Positions 55,474 through 64,000 of a stretch of 64,000 bases of DNA are shown piece after piece. The notes under the pieces are model-generated. The model did no database searches and was not told the origin of the DNA. It worked only from the letters and a program-made list of their open reading frames with translations. Position numbers and translations under genes: made by a program. Position 1 is the stretch's first letter, and the number at the start of each line of letters is the position of its first letter. The DNA is from Desulfoferrobacter suflitae (lineage in GTDB: Bacteria; Desulfobacterota; Syntrophobacteria; Syntrophobacterales; Syntrophobacteraceae), in the NCBI RefSeq assembly GCF_022603395.1, contig NZ_JAIBKA010000002.1, positions 62,001-126,000 on the forward strand, given 5' to 3'.

Positions 55474-55899
55474 ATGAAAGCCTTAAGACCAACCCGCATG
55501 GAGCGGTGCATAGGATGTTATTCATGTTCGTTGGCTTGCGCCCGCCTGGTGCACAATAGCCTTTCCTGGCATCGGGCGGGAATCCGCATCCGATCTGCAG
55601 GTGGATTGAGCACGGGGTTCGAGGCTCAGGTGTGTCTGGCCTGCGATCCCGCTCCTTGTGTGGCAGCCTGTCCAACTGATGCCTTTGGGCAGAGACGTGG
55701 AGGCGGAGTCAAAGTCAAACGAGAAACCTGCATTCGCTGCGGGGCATGCGCCGAAGCCTGCCCGGTTGACGCCGTATACATGGATCTTGAGACCGGCTAT
55801 CCGGTGGTTTGCATTCACTGCGGACGATGCGTATCGTTTTGTCCTCACGCGTGTCTGGAAATGGTGGACACCACCAATGGGAAAGATACCGATGAATAG
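55474..55899 (+). CDS. 4Fe-4S ferredoxin-type protein with four cluster motifs
   Basis: 141 residues. Cys motifs in order: CIGCYSCSLAC, CLACDPAPCVAAC, CIRCGACAEAC, CIHCGRCVSFC. That is four [4Fe-4S] clusters, as in electron-transfer subunits of molybdo/tungsto enzymes. It overlaps the aldehyde oxidoreductase start by eight bases, so it probably is that enzyme's partner subunit. The start ATG at 55474 is the first in frame after the candidate promoter. Confidence 0.9.
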   Translation: MKALRPTRMERCIGCYSCSLACARLVHNSLSWHRAGIRIRSAGGLSTGFEAQVCLACDPAPCVAACPTDAFGQRRGGGVKVKRETCIRCGACAEACPVDAVYMDLETGYPVVCIHCGRCVSFCPHACLEMVDTTNGKDTDE

Positions 55900-57664
55900 T
55901 GAGACCTTTAAAGTTTTGATGGTTGATCTGGATAGGCAAAAGGGGGACCTCATTGACTTTGGCAATGCCAAGGAAATGCTTGGAGGAAGCGGACTGGGAG
56001 CTGCCCTTTATGCCGCATACAGCCAACCGGATCTGCCGGCCAACCACCCCGATCAGCCCCTGATCTTTGCCATTGGTCCGCTGACCGCTTATTTCCCATT
56101 GATGAGCAAGGTGGTGTTGACTTTCAAGTCTCCTTACCACGAACAATTTGCAGAAAGCCACGCCGGCGGCAGGCTGGCCATGGCAATGCGCTTTGCCGGA
56201 TACGATGGAGTGGTAATCCGTGGTATCGCCAAGACACCCGCCTGTCTGATCATCGGCGGCAGGACTCTCGAAATTGTGGATGTTCATTATCTGTGGGGAC
56301 AGGACGTTCTGGCAACAGGCAAGTGGTTGAGAAGAATCCATAGAAGCCATTCGGGACACCGCAGTATCCTGAGGATCGGCCCAGCCGGAGAGAAACAGGT
56401 TGCATTTGCCGGCATCAATGTGGATACCTATCGCCACTTCGGCCGTCTTGGCGGCGGTGCCATCATGGGAGCCAAGAATTTAAAGGGCATAATTGTCATC
56501 GGCGACACCAATTTAGAGCTTCCCCGGGGAAAAGATTATCAGAAGCTTTACAAGACCATTTATCAGGAAATGACGCAATCTGATGTGATGCGCAAATATC
56601 ACGATCTGGGCACGGCGGAAAACATGATTCCCCTGAACGAAATGCACGCGGTGCCCTGGAGGAACATGCAGGCAACCCGGGACGACGCAGCGGCGGAAAT
56701 ATCTGGCGAGAAGTTCGCCCAAGAACTGCTCCTGCGCAAAACGGCCTGCGCCGGTTGCCCGGTTGGGTGCATTCATGTGGGGCTATTGCGTGAGAATTTT
56801 GCCGACGATCACGAATATCTCTATCGGCAGGTTTCCTACGACCATGAGCCGATCTTCGCTGCCGGCTCCATGCTTGGGGTCACTCGGGCCGGCAATGTCC
56901 TGATGCTGCTGGAGGAAATGGAACGGCAGGGCATTGACGTGATCAGCGCCGGAGTTGGTCTGGCCTGGGCTACAGAGGCACTGGCAGGAGGCGTGATTGC
57001 GGAGAAGGAAACCCTTGTTCCGCTGCGGTTCGGGAATGCCGAAGGCTACCGGCAGGCCGTCCGTCATCTGGGGAATCGGACCAATGAATTCTACTATCTC
57101 CTCGGCCAGGGCACACTGACGGCGGCAAAGGCTTACGGCGGTGAAGAATTCGCCTGCGTGCTTGGGCAAGAAATGGCCGGCTATGCCACAGGAGAAGCTT
57201 TCTTTGTATCCCAGGCCTATGGTCTGCGCCATTCGCATTTGGACAGCGCCGGCTATAGTTTTGATCAGAAATCCCCAAACAAGGACCTATGGGCTGCCGT
57301 CGAGTTTTTTCTGGAGGAAGAGCGCAGGCGCGTACAGCTCACCTGTATGGTGTCGTGCCTGTTCGCTCGCAACGTCTATACGCAGGAACGGCTGCAGGAA
57401 TGCTTGAGCGTCGTCGGGCGGGAGCAGGCGGCGGTGAGTCTCCCTGCGCAAACCAAACGGGTTCAGGCGGAGCGCTGGCGTTTAAAGTTTGCAAGCGGCC
57501 ATGATCCTACCCAAATAAAAATTCCCAAACGCTTTAGTGAGATCACTACCTGGCAGGGACCGATCGATCAAGATTTCCTGAATCAACTGGCGCATGGTTA
57601 TCAAGAGGCTGTAAGAGAACTGGCACAAAGTGCGGAATTTCAGCGCAGCGTGCAAGCCCGTTGA
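55892..57664 (+). CDS. aor: Tungsten-type aldehyde ferredoxin oxidoreductase
   Basis: 590 residues. An AOR family fold: LGGSGLGAALYA and LAMAMRFAGYDGVVIRG (molybdopterin N-terminal domain), and the cluster cysteines in CAGCPVGCIH with a later Cys in LTCMVSC. The second pterin motif lies near HLDSAGYSFD. It oxidises aldehydes to acids with ferredoxin as acceptor, or works in reverse; substrate unknown. ATG at 55892 inside the ferredoxin gene; coupled translation is likely. Confidence 0.92.
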   Translation: MNSETFKVLMVDLDRQKGDLIDFGNAKEMLGGSGLGAALYAAYSQPDLPANHPDQPLIFAIGPLTAYFPLMSKVVLTFKSPYHEQFAESHAGGRLAMAMRFAGYDGVVIRGIAKTPACLIIGGRTLEIVDVHYLWGQDVLATGKWLRRIHRSHSGHRSILRIGPAGEKQVAFAGINVDTYRHFGRLGGGAIMGAKNLKGIIVIGDTNLELPRGKDYQKLYKTIYQEMTQSDVMRKYHDLGTAENMIPLNEMHAVPWRNMQATRDDAAAEISGEKFAQELLLRKTACAGCPVGCIHVGLLRENFADDHEYLYRQVSYDHEPIFAAGSMLGVTRAGNVLMLLEEMERQGIDVISAGVGLAWATEALAGGVIAEKETLVPLRFGNAEGYRQAVRHLGNRTNEFYYLLGQGTLTAAKAYGGEEFACVLGQEMAGYATGEAFFVSQAYGLRHSHLDSAGYSFDQKSPNKDLWAAVEFFLEEERRRVQLTCMVSCLFARNVYTQERLQECLSVVGREQAAVSLPAQTKRVQAERWRLKFASGHDPTQIKIPKRFSEITTWQGPIDQDFLNQLAHGYQEAVRELAQSAEFQRSVQAR

Positions 57665-57715
57665 GATCCTCAGTTGCGCACGAAGAATGCCATCCTTTGG
57701 ACATGGAGGTCTGCC

Positions 57716-58474
57716 ATGAAACACGCCAGGCTGGACGAGGTCATAGCCCGCTCCCGCTTTGATGCCGTCTTGTTCGACCTGGACGGGGTGATAACCGACA
57801 CCGCATCCATTCATGCCACGTGCTGGAAGGAAATGTTCGACAAGTTCTTAAATCATCGACGGCAGTCCGGTCAGAGTACCTTCAGACCCTTTGATATTGC
57901 CGCCGACTATAAGAAACATGTGGACGGTAAACTGCGCTACGATGGAGTTGAGAGCTTTTTGACCTCGCGCGGTATCCGGCTGCCTTACGGCCATCCTGAG
58001 GATCCTCCCGGGTACGACACGGTGACCGGACTGGGCAACATGAAAGATGCGCTCTTTAAAGCATCCGTGGAGTCCGGTGGAGTTGTGATCTATGAGGATT
58101 CCATTGCGGTAATCAAGCATCTTCGCAGCCACCGATTTAAAATCGGCGTGGTTTCAGCCAGCAAGAACTGCAAGAAGGTGCTGCAAACAGCACAGATTGA
58201 AGAGTTGTTTGACATCAGAGTGGATGGGAATGTGGCAGATCGGCTCAAGCTGCCCGGCAAACCTGCACCTGATACATTTTTAAAGGCTGCGGCGATGCTC
58301 GGCGTTGAACCGCGTAGAGCCGTAGTTGTGGAAGATGCAGTCGCCGGTGTAAAAGCAGGCCGAGCTGGTGGCTTCGGGCTTGTCATAGGCGTCGATCACC
58401 AGGCAGATCCGGAGAAGTTGAGAGAGCACGGCGCCGATATTGTGCTGAAAGGGCTGGGAGAATTGCTGCAGTGA
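57716..58474 (+). CDS. HAD-family beta-phosphoglucomutase-like enzyme
   Basis: 252 residues. Catalytic Asp pair in AVLFDLDGVITDTA (D-x-D-G), cap segment, then GVVSASKNCKKVL (motif II Ser), KLPGKPAPDTF (motif III Lys) and VVVEDAVAGVKAGRAG (motif IV). This variant, with YKKHVDGKLRYDGVESFLTS, is the beta-PGM type found beside GH65 phosphorylases; it would convert beta-glucose 1-phosphate. ATG at 57716 has GGAGG seven bases upstream. GH65 follows after 141 bases. Confidence 0.85.
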   Translation: MKHARLDEVIARSRFDAVLFDLDGVITDTASIHATCWKEMFDKFLNHRRQSGQSTFRPFDIAADYKKHVDGKLRYDGVESFLTSRGIRLPYGHPEDPPGYDTVTGLGNMKDALFKASVESGGVVIYEDSIAVIKHLRSHRFKIGVVSASKNCKKVLQTAQIEELFDIRVDGNVADRLKLPGKPAPDTFLKAAAMLGVEPRRAVVVEDAVAGVKAGRAGGFGLVIGVDHQADPEKLREHGADIVLKGLGELLQ

Positions 58475-58615
58475 GATTTGCAGGGTCTAGGGACCCCCAC
58501 CATCAACCAGCTCGAAAGCACCGCCAGGCAACCCTCGGGATTTGCCTTGGGCTTTTCAACGAGATCCAGGAGGGGCTCTTCTGAGCCCTCGAAGCCTCGG
58601 AGGTGTGACCCCATC

Positions 58616-60990
58616 ATGCTCCATCGTCAAAGAACGATTCCTCCCCCCTACATTTATCCTGACCACGAGTGGAAATTGATCGAAAGAAGATTTGCTCCCC
58701 AGTTCATGGCGCAGATGGAGAGTATTTTTGCTATCGGCAACGGGTATCTCGGGATGCGTGGCACATTCGAGGAGGGTGTTCCGGTGGATCAGGAGGGGAC
58801 CTTTGTCAACGGCTTTTATGAATCCTGGCCGATCGTTTACGGAGAGGAAGCCTATGGGTTCGCCCAGACGGGTCAGACTATTGTCAATGTGCCAAACAGT
58901 AAATTGATCCGGCTTTACATCGATGATGAGCCATTTTTCCTGCCAACTGCCAATTTGATCCACTTCGAGCGTGTACTCGACATGCAGGGCGGTACTCTGG
59001 ACCGTGAAATACTCTGGGAAATGCCATCGGGCAAGAGGGTCGCCATTCGTTCGCGCCGCCTGGTTTCCTTCGAGCACCGTCATTTGGCCGCCATGTTTTA
59101 CGAAGTGAGGATTGTCAATGCTGACGCCCCGATAGTGGTCTCGTCCGAAATGGTCAATCAGAAGGCAAACCTCACGGGAACCAATGGCGACCCGCGTCGG
59201 GCCAGAAACCGCAAGGAGCGCGTGCTTGTAGAAAAAATCAATTACGCCGACGGCCTGCGCACCATACAAGGTTTTGTTACTGAGAACAGCAACATGTCGC
59301 TGGCATGCGGCATGACTCATCTGGTCGAAACCGATTGCTCCTATTCCCACAAGACCGAGTGCGCTCAAGATGCGTGCAAAGTTATTTTCTCCTGCACGGC
59401 TCAACCTGGAGTGCCCATTAAGATCATCAAATACGTCACCTATCACACCTCGAGGAGCGCTGCGCCCGAGGAACTTTGCAAACGCGCGGAATGGACCCTT
59501 GATCGTGCTTTGAACAGCAGCTTTGAAGAACTGGTCAATTGTCAGCGCAAGTATCTGGATGATTTTTGGCAGCACAGCGATGTTCGAGTGAATGTCGACC
59601 CGGAACATCCCATCACTAAAACCGAGGATGTTCAACAGATCATACGGTTGAATCTGTTTCACATCCTGCAAACAGCCGCGCGCGCGGAAGGTGTGGGTAT
59701 TCCGGCCAAGGGCCTCACCGGACAGGCCTATGAAGGCCATTATTTCTGGGATACAGAGATTTATATACTGCCTTTCCTCACTTACACGCGACCGCGACTT
59801 GCCAAAAACCTGCTTAAATTTCGCCACAGCATGCTGGATAAGGCCAGGCAGCGTGCACTTCAGGTTAATCAGCGGGGGGCTCTGTTTCCCTGGCGCACCA
59901 TAAACGGCGAGGAAGCATCTTCCTATTACGCCGCAGGCACTGCCCAATACCATATAAACGCAGATGTGGCGTACGCTTTGATAAAGTATGTCAATGTCAC
60001 CGGCGATCGAGAATTCCTCTACCGTGAGGGAGCGGAAATGCTGGTTGAAACTGCCCGCCTGTGGTGTGACCTGGGGTTTTATTCGACCAGGCGCGGCGGC
60101 AAATTTTTATCCATGGCGTAACGGGACCGGACGAATACAATACGGTCGTCAACAATAATACCTTCACCAATTTGATGGCGCGCAAAAATTTGCGGGAGGC
60201 TGCGGCGACGGTGGATTTTTTACGGCGGGAAAAAACGGAAGAATACGCCGAGCTGGTGTTCAAGACCAACCTCAAACTGGCTGAGGTGGACGATTGGAAG
60301 AAGGCCGCCGACTTGATGTACATCCCTTATGATGAAAAATTGCAGATCCATCCGCAGGATGACGATTTTCTCGATAAACAGCCCTGGGACTTTGAAAATA
60401 CTCCCGGGGACACGTACCCCCTGCTTCTATACTATCATCCCCTTGTCATTTACCGTCACCAGGTCATTAAGCAGGCGGATATTGTTCTGGCAATGCTTTT
60501 GCTCGGGCAGGAATTCACCCGGGAACAGAAAAAGCGTAATTTTGATTTTTATGATCCCCTAACGACCGGGGATTCTTCTCTTTCGGTTTGCATCCAGAGC
60601 GTGCTGGCGGCAGAGCTTGGGTATGAGGATATCGCAGCCGATTACGCAGCCTACGCCGTTTTAATGGATTTTGCCGATGTCGGCGGCAACGTTAAAGACG
60701 GTTGTCATATGGCATCCATGGGCGGATCATGGATGGTATTTGTCTACGGCTTTGCGGGCATGCGGGACCACGGGGGTAGATGGAGCTTTAATCCACGTCT
60801 GCCGAAAGTCTTAACCAGGCTCCGGTTTCCTCTGACAATAGGCAGTTGTGTCTTGCAGGTGGACATCAAACGGGAATCGGCGACATACACACTGCAGAAA
60901 GGGGAGGCGCTGGAACTTTGGCACGAGGATGAAAAGCTGCGCCTCACAGGGGACAGCCCCTCCGCAACCAGACCAATCACCCGCCTCTGA
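58616..60990 (+). pseudogene. GH65 disaccharide phosphorylase, frameshifted
   Basis: Two frames make one GH65 protein of about 791 codons. The first frame (58616-60121) holds the N-terminal sandwich domain and the first part of the helical barrel, up to GGKF and a stop. The second (through 60172-60990) resumes exactly: FIHGVTGPDEYNTVVNNNTF, then LLLYYHPLVIYRHQVIKQAD and PLTTGDSSLSVCIQS. One base is missing in a run of five T at 60104-60108. The catalytic Glu of GPDEY (codon 60133-60135) lies just beyond. Family: trehalose, maltose or kojibiose phosphorylase; substrate unclear. Confidence 0.85.
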
Positions 60991-61039
60991 TTCATACTTG
61001 TCAAGAAAAGAAATATTCATTTTTATGTCCACACCCACT

Positions 61040-61066
61040 GATGGGTTTCGCTCCGCTCCACCCATC
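61040..61066. repeat. Intergenic palindromic repeat, copy R4
   Basis: GATGGGT and ACCCATC (7-base arms) enclose TTCGCTCCGCTCC. The TGGGTTTCG core resembles R1-R3. It lies between the GH65 gene and the GT2 fusion. No T-tract. Confidence 0.5.
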
Positions 61067-61193
61067 CTTGTACTGCTTCATGCCGTTTTAGGATGAGCAT
61101 TGTCGGCATTGCATTCAACCCAACCTTGCTGCTCCCCACCGGATGTCGACTGTTGTCGGCATGACAAAGAGGTCGGCCGGATATCACCAGGCT

Positions 61194-63986
61194 TCACTTA
61201 TTCTCAACAGACTTGAGAACCGTGCTGACTGCGGCCATGGCCGATGAACACTCTCTAAAAACGAGGGTCATAAGAACCAGGGCGATAAAATTGAGCATTC
61301 CGCACGCGACCCAGGCATGACTGATAGCCGCAAGTGCTGCAAGAACGGCAAACACTAAAGTGATAATTACCCCACCTCGCGGACACCTGGGCCATGCTCT
61401 GAAACGGACCAACTGCTTGCCGCCGCCGTGTTCTTCCACCGCCATCAAGATTCTCACGCAGCCGAGCAACCCCCCACGCAATTCCAAGTCCCATCGGTCA
61501 AAATCGCCGCCGCGCAACACAACCGTCCGCAGACTCTTCAAGCTCGCCTCCAAAGATTCCAACCAGCTGAGAGGCGAATCCCAATGTTCGCTCCAGAGAG
61601 TGAATGTCCGCGGCCACGGCAGCGGGTGTGAAATGCCCACAGCCGCGCATCTGCGCCATGGGGTGAGGCCCAGACGAAGGCGGCCGAGCAGGCGTGCCAG
61701 AGGCTGTATGAGATGCATACCGGCAGTCAATGCCCGCAGCTTCAGGATATCTTTTGGTGCCCGCCCCTCAGCACCGAAGTTGATGCGGGCGGCATTAATG
61801 GCGGCATTTAACATCGGGATGAACAGGGCCACTGCACACAGCGGCAACGCCGTCAACAAGGGAGGCCATTCCAGCCCCAGCAGGGAAATGCCCATGAGTG
61901 CCGCAATGATCACATACCATTCGGGCATCATGGGCAAAGACCACAAGAGACTCGGGGCCGGCTGATAAATAGACTGGAACAGGGCACTGCCCCACGTCCC
62001 TTGATAAATTCGACCGCGGAAGCAACCGAGCAGCTGCTCGAATCCCTTGAAATAGAGTCGGCCGGCCCAGGGAATATGGCCCGCGGCATTGTATTTTTCC
62101 GGCCATTTTTTTTCCAGATCCGCCTCGGCCTTGCCGTAATTGAGCTGCTGCTTCCAATAGGCCTTGATCGAATTGCGGCGATGATGCCAGACCACGGCCG
62201 CCGGATTGAATCCCAGCGTCCAGCCGCGCTGTTGGAGCCGCCAGCACAGATCAACATCATCCCCCGCTATGCGAAAGCGGACATCAAACCCGTCAATCGC
62301 CTCCAGTGCGGCCTTGCGGAAAGCCATATTGCATCCCGGTATGTGCTCGGCTTCCTGGTCCGTGAGGAGAACGTGAATGGGTCCTCCCGGCGAGTTGGCG
62401 ACACATTCCGCTATTGGTCCGTCACCAGGGGGGGGGAGGTTCGGTCCACCGATGCCCACGTGGTCGGATCGTAAAAACGATGCGGCAAGATAAGTCAGCC
62501 AGTGGGGATCTGGACGAGCATCGTCGTCTATATAGGCCACTATTTCCCCGCCAGCCTCGCGCATGCCGGTATTCCGCGCGCTGCTCAACCCACGGTTTTC
62601 GGTGGTGATGACCTTGAATCCATATTCCTCGGCAACGGCTCCTGTGCCGTCCGTTGAACCATCGTTCACCACAATCACTTCAAAATTAGGATATTCCAGT
62701 CTTCTAAGTCCCTCGAGGCAGTCCCGGATGGTGCGCTTGCCGTTGTAGGTGCACACTACCACCGAAATGCTCGGCCAACTCAAGTCAGGCGGGAAGGGCA
62801 CGTCACAGAAAGCCTTTCGTACGGCGGCGATGGATTCCTTGGGACGCCGGTTGCGATCGGTAATGCCGAACCCCCAGTCGTCAATATCAAATCCCCCTCG
62901 ATACCATTCATCGGTCCAGGAAAATACGAACACGCCCGCACACCCCGCAGCAAAGGTAGAACGAATCTGCCAATCGAGCATCGAAGCCTGCGCCTGTTCG
63001 CCATTGCGCATGCTGTCCAGACCGACCTCGGCCATCACCAGGGGACGATCGCCCGCCAGGTTCTGTAGACGGGCCAGGTAGCCGTCCAGTTTTTCCTGTG
63101 TTTCCAAGTACACATTAAAGGAGAGGAAATCCACAAAGGGCAACTGCAGGTATTCCGTGGTGGGGAAGTTCACATAGGTCACAAGGGCTTCCGGATCTTC
63201 AGCCTTGGCCGCGTGATAAAGCCGCTCGAGATACGCTTCGATTCGCCGGTTACCGTACCAGCGCACTATCGAGGCGGGAATTTCGTTGCCGATGGTATAG
63301 CAGAGAACCGCAGGATGACCTGCACACTGCCGAACTCCGGCACGAACTCGATTTTCAATGTCCCGCGCCACTTTTCTATCATCAAGAAAGGTGATGTGTT
63401 CTTCCCAGGGAAGACCAATCATGACACGCAGCCCGCAACGTTGAGCAACATCCAGTAACCAGCGTGGCGGCACGGTATAAATGCGCACTGCGTTTATGTT
63501 GTTCTCCGCCATTTGCCTGAAGTCTCTTTCTACAGTCGCCTCGTCATGGTATTCGCAGCCATTTTCATCAGGATGAAAGGGTCCGTAGGTGACTCCGCGG
63601 ATATAAAGCTTCTCTTCTCCAACAAATATGAACTTGCCGTGTACCCTGGGGCGCACTCCTGCGACAACCGCAACAGATTTGGGCGGATGCAGGAAGAACT
63701 GCGCTACCCCGCTGCGTGACCACGGCTCCGAAGCAGCGGCGCGCAACAGAGACGCCGGATCAATTGAAGTTCTCACAGGTTCATCCCGGCGCAATTCCTT
63801 TGCACGAACGCCGCCTGGCATGCAGCGCTTACCACCGTGGATACCTTTGCAGCCAAAAGACCATTGCAGGCTCCGCTCCGCTTCATCGTCTATTTCAGCA
63901 GCGCTGGAAGCGCGGTCCGTATGCACATTTGGCCACAAATCGTTGCTGTCTGATGACATGTTTTCTTTGAATACCGGTATCGCCAT
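61194..63986 (-). CDS. Fusion of a glycoside hydrolase (TIM barrel) and family 2 glycosyltransferase
   Basis: 930 residues. About 110-395: a retaining glycosidase barrel like GH2/GH5, with acid/base Glu at about 235 in YTIGNEIPASI and nucleophile Glu at about 320 in VMAEVGLDS, and VFVFSWTDEWYRGG. About 405-640: a GT2 domain (SISVVVCTYNGKRT; VVNDGSTDGTG; YIDDDARPDPHW; GDDVDLCWRLQQRGW). About 680-860: hydrophobic segments that may anchor it. The N-terminal 100 residues are low complexity, and the start at 63986, near the window edge, is uncertain. Likely role: making or trimming a surface polysaccharide; the product is not known. Confidence 0.8.
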   Translation of the reverse strand: MAIPVFKENMSSDSNDLWPNVHTDRASSAAEIDDEAERSLQWSFGCKGIHGGKRCMPGGVRAKELRRDEPVRTSIDPASLLRAAASEPWSRSGVAQFFLHPPKSVAVVAGVRPRVHGKFIFVGEEKLYIRGVTYGPFHPDENGCEYHDEATVERDFRQMAENNINAVRIYTVPPRWLLDVAQRCGLRVMIGLPWEEHITFLDDRKVARDIENRVRAGVRQCAGHPAVLCYTIGNEIPASIVRWYGNRRIEAYLERLYHAAKAEDPEALVTYVNFPTTEYLQLPFVDFLSFNVYLETQEKLDGYLARLQNLAGDRPLVMAEVGLDSMRNGEQAQASMLDWQIRSTFAAGCAGVFVFSWTDEWYRGGFDIDDWGFGITDRNRRPKESIAAVRKAFCDVPFPPDLSWPSISVVVCTYNGKRTIRDCLEGLRRLEYPNFEVIVVNDGSTDGTGAVAEEYGFKVITTENRGLSSARNTGMREAGGEIVAYIDDDARPDPHWLTYLAASFLRSDHVGIGGPNLPPPGDGPIAECVANSPGGPIHVLLTDQEAEHIPGCNMAFRKAALEAIDGFDVRFRIAGDDVDLCWRLQQRGWTLGFNPAAVVWHHRRNSIKAYWKQQLNYGKAEADLEKKWPEKYNAAGHIPWAGRLYFKGFEQLLGCFRGRIYQGTWGSALFQSIYQPAPSLLWSLPMMPEWYVIIAALMGISLLGLEWPPLLTALPLCAVALFIPMLNAAINAARINFGAEGRAPKDILKLRALTAGMHLIQPLARLLGRLRLGLTPWRRCAAVGISHPLPWPRTFTLWSEHWDSPLSWLESLEASLKSLRTVVLRGGDFDRWDLELRGGLLGCVRILMAVEEHGGGKQLVRFRAWPRCPRGGVIITLVFAVLAALAAISHAWVACGMLNFIALVLMTLVFRECSSAMAAVSTVLKSVENK

Positions 63987-64000
63987 TTCGCCCTCATGAG

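Noticed and set aside
58556-59953. A 465-residue minus-strand protein
   Set aside because: A shadow of the GH65 gene, without recognisable motif.
1-64000. CRISPR arrays and rRNA genes
   Set aside because: No regular spaced repeats and no rRNA-like stretches seen; only one tRNA found.

Overview
The window reads as a chromosomal segment of an anaerobic deltaproteobacterium (Desulfobacterota). The most likely home is the Syntrophobacter group, but that is an inference from gene content and gene order, not from a marker gene. The pointers are menaquinone synthesis through futalosine (mqnB, mqnD), a K+-dependent membrane pyrophosphatase, a tungsten-type aldehyde ferredoxin oxidoreductase with its own ferredoxin, and the neighbourhood ispE / tRNA-Gln / prs / rplY / pth. 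There is no rRNA operon and no CRISPR array.

Layout. 1-4.2 kb (minus strand): a truncated HAMP/PAS membrane sensor, an IspH-UbiA fusion and dusB. 4.5-7.6 kb (plus): a promoter, mqnB, mqnD and a conserved unknown. 7.7-23.4 kb: a type II secretion locus, with gspC on the minus strand and gspE-F-H-I-J-K-L-M-D on the plus strand. Its two arms are separated by a 4.5 kb mobile mosaic (8564-13093). The mosaic is bounded by ISAs1-type ends and a 10-bp near-perfect target duplication. It holds a frameshifted transposase, a second transposase fragment, two 3' ends of a group II intron, a ccdAB pair, a PIN-toxin pair and gene fragments. 23.4-41.8 kb (minus): a long housekeeping run: rluD, a PIN-TRAM membrane protein, a CarD-like regulator, the pyrophosphatase, pth, rplY, prs, tRNA-Gln, ispE, serA, a BepA-like protease, rsfS, nadD, proA, proB, obgE, rpmA, rplU and a small cysteine-rich protein. 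41.9-48.8 kb (plus): a drug/metabolite transporter, yggT, a Trm112-like protein, DUF4416, yicC, remA, gmk, rlmB, a DUF3786-like protein and cysK. 49.5-55.0 kb (minus): the complete 2-oxoglutarate dehydrogenase complex (sucA, sucB, lpdA). 55.4-61.0 kb (plus): ferredoxin plus aldehyde oxidoreductase, then a beta-phosphoglucomutase-like HAD enzyme and a frameshifted GH65 phosphorylase. 61.2-64.0 kb (minus): a large protein that joins a glycoside-hydrolase domain to a family 2 glycosyltransferase.

How the parts fit. IspH and IspE make isoprenoid precursors, MqnB and MqnD make the naphthoate ring of menaquinone, and the UbiA half of the IspH fusion is a candidate for joining the two, although its substrate is not proven here. 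The secretion genes form a close-packed operon with several overlapping start/stop codons; no major pseudopilin (gspG) is in the window. The HAD enzyme and GH65 phosphorylase form a typical disaccharide phosphorolysis pair, but the GH65 gene is out of frame just before its catalytic glutamate.

Small items added by reading: a Trm112-like gene at 43727, a 42-residue cysteine protein at 41670, a possible 44-residue membrane peptide at 48938, three rho-independent terminators, and a family of intergenic palindromic repeats.
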